Shown: piece by piece, positions 54,276-62,603 of the stretch
Numbering within the stretch: the stretch's first letter is position 1
Layout of the letters: each line of letters begins with the position of its first letter
Assembly (NCBI RefSeq): GCF_900104065.1
Contig: NZ_FNLC01000002.1
Coordinates: forward strand, 788,995-852,994
DNA from: Natronobacterium texcoconense
GTDB lineage: Archaea > Halobacteriota > Halobacteria > Halobacteriales > Natrialbaceae
DNA length: 64,000 nt
Direction of reading: 5' to 3'
The notes under the pieces: generated by a model
Databases searched by the model: none
Told to the model about the DNA's origin: nothing
What the model saw: only the letters and a program-made list of their open reading frames with translations
Translations under genes and position numbers: made by a program

Positions 54276-55145
54276 GTGACGAACCCGACCGTCGCCCGGC
54301 CCAGCCAGTGGGTCAGCACGCTCGAGAACGTCCTTCGCGTGCTGGTCCACAGCAACCTCTTTATCTCGACCGCGACCACGAGCGTGGCGGTGACGACGAT
54401 ACTCCTGGCCGGCCTCCCGCTCGAGGCGCTCCCGCTTTTCATCGTCTTCGCCGCGACGCTTTTCGTCTACACGGTCAACCGGCTCACCGACATCGAGGAA
54501 GACGAACAAAACGTTCCGGGACGAGCGACCTTTACGAGGCGGTACGGGCGTCTCTGGCTGGTCCTGGGGTCGGTGCTGTATCTCGCTGCGTTCGTCACCG
54601 CGCTCGCGCTGGGACTCCCCGGAGCGATCTACATGCCGCTACCGCTGCTGGCAGCCGTACTCTACTCGCTGGTCGGTGTCAAACGCGTCTTCTTCGTGAA
54701 GAACCTCTTCGTCGGACTCGCCTGGGGGTTGATTCCGTTCGGGGTCGGCTACTACTACCAGCAGCCCTGGACGGCCGAGATCCTGTTTCTGGCCGGCTAC
54801 GTGACCGCCATGATCACGGTCGCTGCAGTGATCTTCGACGTCAAAGACATCGAGGGCGACCTCGAGGAGGGAATTCCGACGATTCCCAACACCGTCGGTC
54901 CAGCCCAGACGCGAACGCTGGCACAGGTCGGTAACGTCGCCGTCGCACTCGGCGTCCTCGCTGTCGTGGCCGTCGGCGTCGCCGCTCCTCGTCTGCTGGT
55001 CGTGCTCGCGATGAACGTCTACGTCGCCGGCTACATTCCCTTCTCGACGCCCGACCGGGGACCGCTGTTCTACGGGTTCGTCGTCGACGGCGAACACGTC
55101 TTTCTGGCGGCCGTCGTGATCGGTCTCGAGTGGCTCGTCTGGTAG
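54276..55145 (+). CDS. UbiA-family prenyltransferase
   Basis: About 289 residues with eight or so membrane helices. The first Asp-rich motif is NRLTDIEEDEQN (NxxxDxxxD type), the second DVKDIEGDLEEG. It transfers a prenyl group to an aromatic or lipid acceptor in the membrane; the exact substrate is open. I chose the GTG at 54276 because GGAGG lies 8 bases before it, giving MTNPTVARPSQWVS; an ATG at 54177 would add 33 residues. Confidence 0.85.
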   Translation: MTNPTVARPSQWVSTLENVLRVLVHSNLFISTATTSVAVTTILLAGLPLEALPLFIVFAATLFVYTVNRLTDIEEDEQNVPGRATFTRRYGRLWLVLGSVLYLAAFVTALALGLPGAIYMPLPLLAAVLYSLVGVKRVFFVKNLFVGLAWGLIPFGVGYYYQQPWTAEILFLAGYVTAMITVAAVIFDVKDIEGDLEEGIPTIPNTVGPAQTRTLAQVGNVAVALGVLAVVAVGVAAPRLLVVLAMNVYVAGYIPFSTPDRGPLFYGFVVDGEHVFLAAVVIGLEWLVW

Positions 55146-55156
55146 TCGATCCGAGT

Positions 55157-55408
55157 TTAGTCCCGATCGGTCTCCGCCCAGTCACAGTCCTGGCACTTCC
55201 AGCCGGTGACGAACTCGGTGACAGAGGGCATGTAGCCGACCGTCAGGACGTCGCCGCCACACTCCGGACACTCCCGGTCGGCGTCCTCGATCGCCTCGGC
55301 CTCCATAACCGAGTCGTCCTCGATGAGTTCCGCGAGTTTCTTGGCCGTCACCATTCGCCCCTGAACGACGCGATTCTCGCTCACGTTCGAGAACGCGGGC
55401 CCGACCAT
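55157..55408 (-). CDS. small zinc-binding protein (DUF5795-like)
   Basis: 83 residues. Two knuckles, CPECGG (about residue 50) and CQDC (about residue 75), form a zinc ribbon. The N-terminal helix is GRMVTAKKLAELIEDDSVME. I recall it as a haloarchaeal family (DUF5795-like) without known role. The ATG at 55408 removes an unrelated extension. It converges with the UbiA gene. Confidence 0.75.
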   Translation of the reverse strand: MVGPAFSNVSENRVVQGRMVTAKKLAELIEDDSVMEAEAIEDADRECPECGGDVLTVGYMPSVTEFVTGWKCQDCDWAETDRD

Positions 55409-55516
55409 CCTAAGCGTTTCCGGGATACTCGGCGACGACCCGGCGCGAACAACTCGAGAGCCCGGCCTGTAGTTGCGGGCACAATGGTATAGGAATCCCA
55501 CTGCCAACGCTCCGCC

Positions 55517-55834
55517 ATGGAAACGCGATGGGCGACGGTCGACGGCGTACGGGTTCACCTTCCGGAAGACGTCACCGCAGATCAGTTGCGGGAGAGACTC
55601 CACAAACCCGACGACGCCGTCCTGATCGGCGTGACGGGTGATCTCGTCTCCGTCGTACACGAAGAAGAACGCCCGCTCTCGGAACTGATCGCCGGTTGTG
55701 CCGATACCTACTACTTCAGACGGGATGGAGGCCTCGAGCGAGGCGACATTCCGGCGATGGCGGAAATCGAGACGGCGTTGGCAGATCCGTCACAGGACGA
55801 GACGACGTTCCAGCGACCGGACGTCAACCGCTGA
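55517..55834 (+). CDS. small soluble protein, unknown
   Basis: A 105-residue protein beginning METRWATVDGVRVHLPEDVT and containing LRERLHKPDDAVLIGVTGDL, a beta-alpha pattern of ubiquitin-like appearance. It is acidic and has no membrane segment. I do not recognise the family. It ends 4 bases before a convergent HalOD1 gene. Confidence 0.65.
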   Translation: METRWATVDGVRVHLPEDVTADQLRERLHKPDDAVLIGVTGDLVSVVHEEERPLSELIAGCADTYYFRRDGGLERGDIPAMAEIETALADPSQDETTFQRPDVNR

Positions 55835-55838
55835 CGAA

Positions 55839-56087
55839 CTACTCGACGGTGACAATCGATTGCTCCCCGAATTCGACCGTGACGTGGTGGCCAGCGTACG
55901 GAAACTCGATTCGGCCCGTTCGCTCCGTCCCAGACTCGGTCGTCGCGAACGCGGACGTCAACGCATCCGGATCGACCGCTTCGAACAACGGCGGTAACTC
56001 CATGGGTTCCGTGTTTTCGAGCGTAGCGACCGCCATTACGATGCGTTCACATACCCCGTCACTGTCTACCTCGAGGGTCTGAGTCAT
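55839..56087 (-). CDS. HalOD1 (halobacterial output domain) protein
   Basis: An 82-residue free-standing HalOD1 domain: CERIVMAVATLENTEPMELP, PLFEAVDPDALTSAFA and RIEFPYAGHHVTVEFGEQS. It matches the copy at 8016-8303. The ATG at 56087 gives MTQTLEVDSDGV. Signal and target unknown. The 255 bases to the right hold AT-rich promoter-like DNA and a tRNA-3'-end-like fragment. Confidence 0.8.
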   Translation of the reverse strand: MTQTLEVDSDGVCERIVMAVATLENTEPMELPPLFEAVDPDALTSAFATTESGTERTGRIEFPYAGHHVTVEFGEQSIVTVE

Positions 56088-56342
56088 TGCTATCGTTGGC
56101 CACGCTCTCGCGTTAATATGTTTCGAATTTCTCATAGCCGATAGTAATCCCTACCGTCGGCAACTGGCTGCTACGGCCGTTCGAATCCCGGGTGTCGCCC
56201 AATTTTATGCTAATAGTCGCCATTACTCATACATAAACACTTGTCCACTTGAATTCCGTTTTACGGCCTCCAGATGTACAATTCATCCAATAGGCGGGAA
56301 AATATTGAAGTTATTACGACCCATTGTGTGTATCGGAGACTC

Positions 56343-56552
56343 ATGGGAGAGAATATCACGCTCGAGCGAGTCGACGACGTCCCCGCCGAATCACGGATCT
56401 GTCACTACGACGAACTGGGTGAAGCGGCGAAAGAACGACTCCCCGCACTCACTGATGAGCCCGAATCGGCCGTCGGCGGTACCGTCGTCGACGGCTTCCA
56501 CGACTGCGACCTGGTAAAGTACACCGACTATTACGAGATTTCGGTCCGCTGA
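56343..56552 (+). CDS. small acidic protein (DUF7979-like)
   Basis: 69 residues starting MGENITLERVDDVPAESRIC with YDELGEAAKERLPAL and ending FHDCDLVKYTDYYEISVR. I recall a haloarchaeal family of this shape (DUF7979-like) but no function. The ATG at 56343 is chosen over an upstream in-frame start at 56274. TATA-like DNA lies upstream. Confidence 0.7.
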   Translation: MGENITLERVDDVPAESRICHYDELGEAAKERLPALTDEPESAVGGTVVDGFHDCDLVKYTDYYEISVR

Positions 56553-56681
56553 CTTCTGGTTCGGTCGCTCGTCTCGTCACGGAACACACCGCCTCGAGAT
56601 CGAACCTGTCGCCGACCGGGACCGACACGAGATTCGACGGTCTCGTACCTTTAGTGTACTCGAGAGCGTACTGTCGGTACG

Positions 56682-57086
56682 ATGACGACGAGTGATCGCG
56701 GATCCGTCCGAACGGCGTCGTCCAGCGCACAGCGGACGATCGGCCTTTCGGCCGGTATCGGAGCGTGGCTTCTGGTGTCGGGCGTGTTCTTTACCGGGAC
56801 GGGCTGGATCGTCATCCACAACGTGCTGGTCGGCGGTGCCATCGCCGTTACCGCCTCCTACGCAGCGGCATTTCCGAACGGGAGTCCGATTCCAGTCCCG
56901 AGCGTCGCCGCGAGAGTCGTCGCCGTCCTCCTCGGCCTGTGGACGATCGCATCGGCGTTCGTCTTCGATCCCGTGGGAATCCTGTTCTGGAACAACCTGC
57001 TCGTCGGCGCCGCCGTCACCGTCCTGGGCGCGGCGAGCGTGTACACGAGCCAGCAAACGGCAGACGTCTCGTCGACGACCACGTAA
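56682..57086 (+). CDS. SPW-repeat membrane protein
   Basis: A 134-residue protein with four hydrophobic segments in two repeats. Each repeat has the pattern of a tryptophan followed by NVLVGGAIAV or NNLLVGAAVTV (about residues 43-55 and 103-116). This matches the SPW-repeat family of unknown function. It is followed by a UspA gene 45 bases later on the same strand, so the two may be co-transcribed. Confidence 0.85.
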   Translation: MTTSDRGSVRTASSSAQRTIGLSAGIGAWLLVSGVFFTGTGWIVIHNVLVGGAIAVTASYAAAFPNGSPIPVPSVAARVVAVLLGLWTIASAFVFDPVGILFWNNLLVGAAVTVLGAASVYTSQQTADVSSTTT

Positions 57087-57131
57087 CGAACACCCCCAGC
57101 ACTTACCGCTCATCGCGTGAAACGCTAACGC

Positions 57132-57581
57132 ATGAGCACACACGTTCTCGTCCCGGTCGACGGATCGGCGGCTGCTCGAGCGGCACTCGAGCACGCCTGC
57201 GAACAGTTTCCCGACGGCCACCTGACGCTGCTGTACGTGATGGATCCGATGGCAGACTACAGCCGCCGCCGGTCGTTTCCCGGCTACCGCGACGACGACC
57301 AGCACACGAACGAACGGGAGAAAGGCGAACGCGCCCTCGAGGACGCACTCGAGGCCGTTCCGGACGATATCTCGGCCGAGACCGAACTCGAGGGCGGCGA
57401 TCCAGCCAACGCGATCGTCCGATACGCCGACGACAACGACGTGGATCAGGTCGTTATCGGAAGCCACGGCCGAGAGTCCATCGCACGATTCCTGCTCGGC
57501 AGCGTCGCAGAGGCGGTCGTCCGCCGATCGGTAGCGCCAGTGACGGTCGTCCGTCCGGACGAGACCGACTCGAGTCGCTAA
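57132..57581 (+). CDS. universal stress protein (UspA family)
   Basis: A 149-residue UspA. It begins MSTHVLVPVDGSAAARAALE, and the ATP-binding loop is GSHGRESIARFLLGSVAEAV. The middle has a longer charged insert (SRRRSFPGYRDDDQHTNERE). It may respond to stress or bind ATP/nucleotides. It follows the SPW-repeat gene. A second UspA lies at 51482-51922. Confidence 0.9.
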   Translation: MSTHVLVPVDGSAAARAALEHACEQFPDGHLTLLYVMDPMADYSRRRSFPGYRDDDQHTNEREKGERALEDALEAVPDDISAETELEGGDPANAIVRYADDNDVDQVVIGSHGRESIARFLLGSVAEAVVRRSVAPVTVVRPDETDSSR

Positions 57582-57609
57582 CCCGGGAGTCCGACGAATC
57601 GCGTTTCCA

Positions 57610-58083
57610 TCACTTCGTGGCCGACTCGGAACCGTTCACGAGCGCGAGCCACAACTCCTCGATCTCCTGGACGAACTCGAGAAAATCACTCGCCTCCATC
57701 GGTTTCTGGACGAAAAAGTCGGCCTCGAGGCCGTTGTCTTTCACGATCTCCGCCTCGGTTTCCGACCCCGTCAGTACGACGACTGGAATCTCGCTCACAA
57801 GCGGTTCGTCGTCTAACTCGGCGACGACCTCTTTCCCGCTCTTTCCGGGCAACTGTGGCTCGAGCAAGATGAGGTCGGGACGCGACGCCTCTTCGTACTC
57901 GTTTCGCTGGTGGAGGTACTCGAGTGCCTCCTCTCCGTCGGAAACGGCGTGAAAGTCGTTCAAAAACTTGGAACTCCTGAGATTCTCCTCGAATAGACGA
58001 GTATCGCCCGAATGTGGCTCGATCAACAGGATGTCGATCATTTCGTCGGATTCGGTGCTGCTCGAATCGTCTCCTGAACCCAT
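57610..58083 (-). CDS. receiver-domain protein with Glu at the phosphorylation site
   Basis: About 157 residues. The receiver fold is DILLIEPHSGDTRLFEENL, RPDLILLEPQLPGKSGKEVV, VVLTGSETEAE and FFVQKPME, in that order. In the usual protein the second segment has Asp followed by LNLP; here it is Glu 75 (codon 57859-57861). The acidic pocket also changes. The Thr (105) and Lys (127) switch residues remain. It has no output domain. It may mimic a phosphorylated state. An alternative start at 58041 would remove an acidic tail. Confidence 0.85.
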   Translation of the reverse strand: MGSGDDSSSTESDEMIDILLIEPHSGDTRLFEENLRSSKFLNDFHAVSDGEEALEYLHQRNEYEEASRPDLILLEPQLPGKSGKEVVAELDDEPLVSEIPVVVLTGSETEAEIVKDNGLEADFFVQKPMEASDFLEFVQEIEELWLALVNGSESATK

Positions 58084-58166
58084 ACCTGCTAGTGAAGGCG
58101 GAAGCGTAAAACAGAAACTCTCGTCATATCGGGACAGTCGACGTTTCTGGACAGTCGAATCGAGAA

Positions 58167-58631
58167 CTATTCCCGCCAGTACAGGACCGCAAAGAGGACG
58201 GCCAGCAGCGTTTCCGTGACGACCGAAACCAGCGCCCAGCGATCGTTCCGAAGGTGATTGACGACGACCTCGTGTGGTGCAACCCCGTGATAGTGGGGTT
58301 CGCGTCCGGGCAGGAATCCACCGTGACCGGTGAGATGCCACGCGAAGTAGCCGACGACGTACGTCATCATGAGCAAAATCCCGAGCACGTAAATCGGCTT
58401 CTCCAGAACACCGAATAGAACCAGATAAATACCGATGACGATCGCAATCGCCGACAGCACGAACGCAAGCGGGCGCGGATGGGTGACCAGCAACGTCGGA
58501 TCCGCCGAGACCAGTATTATCAGTCGCTCGAGGCCGTGTTGCGGATGGAAGAGGTGTAGCCCGGCGACGATCAGCGCGAGTGCTCCGGCGACGTATCGGA
58601 TCTGCTGGCTCGAGACGCGATGCTCGGTCAC
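58167..58631 (-). CDS. small multi-helix membrane protein, unknown
   Basis: About 154 residues with four to five hydrophobic segments (YVAGALALIVAGLHLFHPQH, then LAFVLSAIAIVIGIYLVL, VLGILLMMTYVVGYFAW, VSVVTETLLAVLFAVLYW) and a histidine-rich loop. I do not recognise the family. The start is a GTG at 58631; any further upstream extension runs into the tRNA-fragment region and is not believed. Confidence 0.65.
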   Translation of the reverse strand: MTEHRVSSQQIRYVAGALALIVAGLHLFHPQHGLERLIILVSADPTLLVTHPRPLAFVLSAIAIVIGIYLVLFGVLEKPIYVLGILLMMTYVVGYFAWHLTGHGGFLPGREPHYHGVAPHEVVVNHLRNDRWALVSVVTETLLAVLFAVLYWRE

Positions 58632-58666
58632 GTTGCAGTACGCACTGAGAACGTGAGGTACAAAGA

Positions 58667-58750
58667 AGTGCTCCGTCTGGGATTTGAACAACGCGAAGAC
58701 GGTCACCTCGCTACGCTCGGCGCTGCGACTTCTCTCGTTCAAATCCCAGA
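58667..58750. repeat. partial copies of the tRNA-Glu 3' end
   Basis: Bases 58667-58689 are identical to 58789-58811, the 3' acceptor and T arm of the tRNA-Glu. Bases 58737-58750 hold a 14-base inverted copy of the same T-arm. The layout is that of an attachment-site remnant or local rearrangement. Confidence 0.75.
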
Positions 58751-58790
58751 GCGTGCGCTTCCTTCTTCGTTACGTCGTTCCTCAGAAGAG

Positions 58791-58865
58791 TGCTCCGTCT
58801 GGGATTTGAACCCAGGTCATCGGCTCGAAAGGCCGAAATGATTGGCCGGACTACACCAACGGAGC
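58791..58865 (-). tRNA. tRNA-Glu (anticodon TTC)
   Basis: On the minus strand the 5' acceptor GCTCCGT pairs with ACGGAGC and discriminator A at the 3' end. The D arm contains GTGTAGTCCGGCCA; the anticodon stem TCGGC/GCCGA encloses CTTTCGA, so the anticodon is TTC, for Glu. The T arm is CTGGG-TTCAAAT-CCCAG. There is no encoded CCA. No intron seen. Confidence 0.93.
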
Positions 58866-59011
58866 GTTCACGCACCACCTTGCGGGGCGCGTCTCGAACG
58901 CATTCGATGATTGCTCGGGGCTAATAAAAAACGTTCCGTTCCAGTGGCGTAGTGGCATGGGCTGACGTACCCGACTGGTGGCGATCTCCTCGACGAGAAC
59001 CGCCGTCTTCT

Positions 59012-59095
59012 CGTACAGTCTACTGTACCGATTTCCCGGCGCAACCGTGAATCGGCTGCGGTTGCGCCGTCAATGACTTACAGTAGCCTGTATCA
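59012..59095. repeat. palindromic intergenic repeat, copy C
   Basis: The same element as copy A and in the same direction: CGGCGCAACCG (59037-59047) pairs with CGGTTGCGCCG, followed by the same GTCAATGACTTACAGTA stretch. It lies between the tRNA and the FAH gene. Confidence 0.75.
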
Positions 59096-59128
59096 ACGTT
59101 TTTGAACCACCGCCACGAGCCACCAGCC

Positions 59129-59866
59129 ATGAGATACGTTCGATTCCGCGATCCTGCAGGTGCCGTTCGCCGCGGCGAGTACGAAGACGGTATCGCCCAC
59201 TTCGCGAACGAGAGCTACGACCTCGAGAGCGACGAGATCGACGTCCTGCCGCCGTGTGAGCCGTCGAAGATCGTCTGTATCGGCCGCAACTACGCCGACC
59301 ACGCCGACGAGATGGACTCGGACGTTCCCGATCGTCCACTCCTGTTCCTGAAACCACCGAGCGCGCTCGCGGGCCACGGCGACACCGTCACCGTCCCCGC
59401 GGGGAAAGACCGCATCGACTACGAGGCCGAACTCGCGGTCGTCATCGGCGAACAGTGCCGTCACGTCCCCCAGGACGACGCGATGGACGTCGTCGAGGGC
59501 ATCACCTGCATGAACGACGTCTCGAACCGCGACGACCAGCGCCAGGAGAAAAACTGGATCCGCGGGAAAGCCTTCGACGGCGCCGCACCGCTCGGCCCGG
59601 TGCTCGCGACACCCGACGAGGTCCCCGAGGACGCCGCCGTCCGCTCGCGCGTCAACGGCGACCTGAAACAGGACGGCACCCGCGACCAGCTCATCTTCCC
59701 GATCCCCGAGCTGATCGCCGAGATCACGACCTACCTCACCCTCGAGCCGGGTGACGTCATCGCGACCGGCACGCCCGAAGGCGTCGGCCCGCTCTCCGAC
59801 GGCGACGAGGTCGAAATCGAGGTCGAGGGTGTAGGGACGCTCGAGCACACCGTCCGCATCCCGTAA
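59129..59866 (+). CDS. fumarylacetoacetate hydrolase-family protein
   Basis: A 245-residue FAH-family enzyme. The segments KIVCIGRNYADHADEM, LFLKPPSALAGHGDTV, DYEAELAVVIGEQ and DVIATGTPEGVGPL are the metal- and substrate-binding parts of the family. It cleaves C-C bonds in 2-oxo acid or catechol metabolism; the exact substrate is not clear. The ATG at 59129 is used. It converges with the gene at 59875. Confidence 0.88.
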   Translation: MRYVRFRDPAGAVRRGEYEDGIAHFANESYDLESDEIDVLPPCEPSKIVCIGRNYADHADEMDSDVPDRPLLFLKPPSALAGHGDTVTVPAGKDRIDYEAELAVVIGEQCRHVPQDDAMDVVEGITCMNDVSNRDDQRQEKNWIRGKAFDGAAPLGPVLATPDEVPEDAAVRSRVNGDLKQDGTRDQLIFPIPELIAEITTYLTLEPGDVIATGTPEGVGPLSDGDEVEIEVEGVGTLEHTVRIP

Positions 59867-59874
59867 CGACACTC

Positions 59875-60162
59875 CTACTCGACGGTGAACAGGTGCCCTT
59901 CCGTGGGCACGTCGAACAGTCCGATTCGCGCGCCCGCGTCGAGCCACGCGTGCCCGTAGGAGAACGATGCCAGGGCGTTGACCGGATCGTCGTGCTCGCG
60001 GAAGTGTCGTCCGTCCTCGAGATACGAGTCGGCCATCTCGTAACACTCCGCGGCGGCGTCGTACATCGGCGACCCCTCACGCGGCGCGATCGTCGCTTCC
60101 TCGAGCGCCTCCGCGAGTAGTTCGCCGTAGCGGTCTGTCTTCTCCTCGAGATCGGCGGCCAT
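59875..60162 (-). CDS. DUF357-family protein
   Basis: A 95-residue helical protein. It contains TDRYGELLAEALEEATIAPR, YDAAAECYEMADSYLEDGRH and PVNALASFSYGHAWLDAGAR, which match the archaeal DUF357 family, of unknown function. The ATG at 60162 is used. It is divergent from the glutaredoxin-thioredoxin reductase gene. Confidence 0.82.
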   Translation of the reverse strand: MAADLEEKTDRYGELLAEALEEATIAPREGSPMYDAAAECYEMADSYLEDGRHFREHDDPVNALASFSYGHAWLDAGARIGLFDVPTEGHLFTVE

Positions 60163-60279
60163 ACCGGACGATCGGTGGTGACGGCCGTAAACGCGTCGAC
60201 ACGACGCAGTTCGCTCGTCGACCACTCTGCAGGGAACGCAACTCGTATACGCCACGTTTCCCTACACCTGAACAGAGAA

Positions 60280-61599
60280 ATGAGCGACCAGCCTCGAGTC
60301 GAGATCTACACGAAGGAGGATTGTCCGTACTGCGACAAGGCCAAGGACCTCTTCGACAGCAAGGGAATCGAGTACGAGGAGTACAACGTCACGGGCGACG
60401 AGGAACTGTTCGAGGAGATGGTCGAACGCGCCAACGGGCGCAAGACCGCACCCGAGGTGTTCATCGACGACGAACTGATCGGCGGCTGGGACGACACGAG
60501 CGCGCTCGACGAGACGGGCGAACTCGACGAGAAACTCGGCATCGAAGACGACGGCGACGGGACGGTCGAACACCGTCCGCTCATCATCGCCGGCACGGGA
60601 ATCGCGGGCCTCACCGCAGCGATCTACGCCGGCCGAGCGAACAACGACCCGCTGGTCATCGAGGGCGACGAACCCGGCGGTCAGCTCACGTTGACGACCG
60701 ACGTCGCGAACTACCCCGGCTTCCCCGAGGGAATCAGCGGGCCGGAGCTCGTGAACAACATGAAAGAGCAGGCCCGCCAGTTCGGTGCCGATCTGAAAAA
60801 CGGCATTATCGAGTCGGTCGACGACTCGAGTCGACCGTTCCGCGTCGAACTGACGAACGGCGACGTCTACACCGCAGACGCCGTCATCGCCGCTTCGGGT
60901 GCGAGCGCCCGCACGCTCGGGGTTCCGGGCGAGGACGAACTCATGGGCTATGGGCTCTCGACATGTGCGACCTGTGACGGCGCGTTCTTCCGCGGCGAGG
61001 ACATGCTCGTCGTCGGCGGCGGCGACGCAGCCATGGAGGAAGCGACCTTCCTCACCAAGTTCGCCGACACCGTCTACATCGCCCACCGCCGCGAGGAGTT
61101 CCGCGCGGAAGACTACTGGGTCGACCGCGTCCACGAAAAGGTCGAAGAAGGCGAGATCGAGATCATGAAAAACACCGAACTGCTCGAAGTCCACGGCTCT
61201 CAGGAGGACGGCGTCGACTACGTCACCCTCGTCGAGAACGACAAGGGCCACCCCACCGACAGACTCGACGACCCCGAGACGAACGAGTTCGAGTTCGACG
61301 TCGGCGCAGTCTTCCTCGCGATCGGTCACACGCCGAACACGGCGTACCTCGAGGACACCGGCGTCGAGATGGATGACGACGGCTATCTCAAGACCCAGGG
61401 CGGCGACGGCGGCGGACAGACCGAGACCGGCGTCCCCGGCATCTTCGGTGCCGGCGACGTCGTCGACTACCACTACCAGCAGGCCGTCACCGCGGCCGGC
61501 ATGGGCTCGAAGGCGGCGCTGGATGCCGACGAGTACCTCGAGGACTTAGAGCGGGCCGAGTCCACTGGCGAAGCGGAAGCGGCTGCAGCCGACGACTGA
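60280..61599 (+). CDS. glutaredoxin-thioredoxin reductase fusion
   Basis: A 439-residue two-domain protein. Residues 1-88 are a glutaredoxin (VEIYTKEDCPYCDKAKDLF, with C15 and C18; TAPEVFIDDELIGG). From residue 100 on it is a thioredoxin reductase: FAD motif IIAGTGIAGLTAAIYAGRA, redox pair CATC (C229, C232), NADPH region VVGGGDAAMEEATFLT and the HRREEFRA motif. It could pass electrons from NAD(P)H through FAD to the built-in glutaredoxin. The ATG at 60280 is used. Confidence 0.92.
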   Translation: MSDQPRVEIYTKEDCPYCDKAKDLFDSKGIEYEEYNVTGDEELFEEMVERANGRKTAPEVFIDDELIGGWDDTSALDETGELDEKLGIEDDGDGTVEHRPLIIAGTGIAGLTAAIYAGRANNDPLVIEGDEPGGQLTLTTDVANYPGFPEGISGPELVNNMKEQARQFGADLKNGIIESVDDSSRPFRVELTNGDVYTADAVIAASGASARTLGVPGEDELMGYGLSTCATCDGAFFRGEDMLVVGGGDAAMEEATFLTKFADTVYIAHRREEFRAEDYWVDRVHEKVEEGEIEIMKNTELLEVHGSQEDGVDYVTLVENDKGHPTDRLDDPETNEFEFDVGAVFLAIGHTPNTAYLEDTGVEMDDDGYLKTQGGDGGGQTETGVPGIFGAGDVVDYHYQQAVTAAGMGSKAALDADEYLEDLERAESTGEAEAAAADD

Positions 61600-61754
61600 A
61601 TCTCCTCGTTCGAATTTCTGGTTCTGTTGTGATTTTCAAAATGTGACAGGAGAGCGTGCTGCATACAGAGGATACGTTCAGTACGGCGTGTATGTTTCGC
61701 GTGAAAACTACTGAACAGTCGATCGGAAGGCCTGCGCACTGACCGGTGGGATTT
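61600..61754. other. gap with lower GC
   Basis: No gene is seen. Together with the methyltransferase gene and the bases to 62530 it forms a stretch less GC-rich than the rest of the window, consistent with acquired DNA. 62349-62603 likewise holds no gene I can support. Confidence 0.5.
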
Positions 61755-62348
61755 CTACCAATTCCCGATAGTGGTCGTCGCCTCGTGTGAGATACGGCAG
61801 ATATTACAAACATCGACGATCCGGGATACGTCGGTTACGACGTATTCATCACCTCGATGTGTGACAGATTGCGTCTTCGGGTCGCCGTAGGTTTCGCAGA
61901 TCACATCGAAACTCGGAACAAAGAAGTTCAGGACGAGTCGTCCATCCGGCACCAAAGCCTCGCGGAGTTGTCGGAGAGCCGCCTTCTGATCCGCTATTGT
62001 GACGTTATGGAGGAAAGTGCGAAACGGGACGATGATGAGTTCGTACTTCCGAGTAGGGACGAAGTCCGTCATATCCGATTGTCGAACGGAAGGTGTGAGG
62101 TCAGCTTCGTCGGCTTTCTGTTCCAGAATGGCGAGCATCTCTTCAGAGATATCGATACCGTACGCGTCCACGCCGGCCCGAAGGAGATCGAGATATATGC
62201 GGCCTGTTCCGCAGCCGACTTCGAGAACCGGACCATCGACCTCTTGAGCCAGGTTGACGTAAAATTCGACATCTCCGATTTCCTGGTCCTCGTAATTAGC
62301 ATCGTAAAAGCCCGCCCACTCGTCGAAAAACCCTTTTGCGGGATGCAT
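61755..62348 (-). CDS. SAM-dependent methyltransferase, possibly truncated
   Basis: A 197-residue class I methyltransferase. The SAM motif is PVLEVGCGTGRIYLDLLRAG, then YGIDISEEMLAILEQKA and NFFVPSFDVICETYGDPKTQ. Full-length relatives I know run for another 40-60 residues; this one stops soon after DVSRIVDVCNICRISHEATT. Bases here are less GC-rich than elsewhere. It may be a degraded or newly acquired gene. The substrate is unknown. Confidence 0.75.
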   Translation of the reverse strand: MHPAKGFFDEWAGFYDANYEDQEIGDVEFYVNLAQEVDGPVLEVGCGTGRIYLDLLRAGVDAYGIDISEEMLAILEQKADEADLTPSVRQSDMTDFVPTRKYELIIVPFRTFLHNVTIADQKAALRQLREALVPDGRLVLNFFVPSFDVICETYGDPKTQSVTHRGDEYVVTDVSRIVDVCNICRISHEATTTIGNW

Positions 62349-62603
62349 ACTCCGTCATTGTGATACGCCCCTTTCGTTCTACCGGTGGTGTGTCCCACGG
62401 TGTCTCTTCAGACACTAGAAACTGAGGATCCATCACCATTGGAGCACACCCTGTATTGAGCGATTAGACTTTTCCCCAAAATGGGTACCAGCTCGTGTTA
62501 CATTCGCGCCTTCTATTCAGCACGACCGTTGAAACCGATCACCTACCACGGGGTTCGACGAGGCCGAACTTCTCACTTTGCGTCGTCGAAGGCGAGGACC
62601 AGA

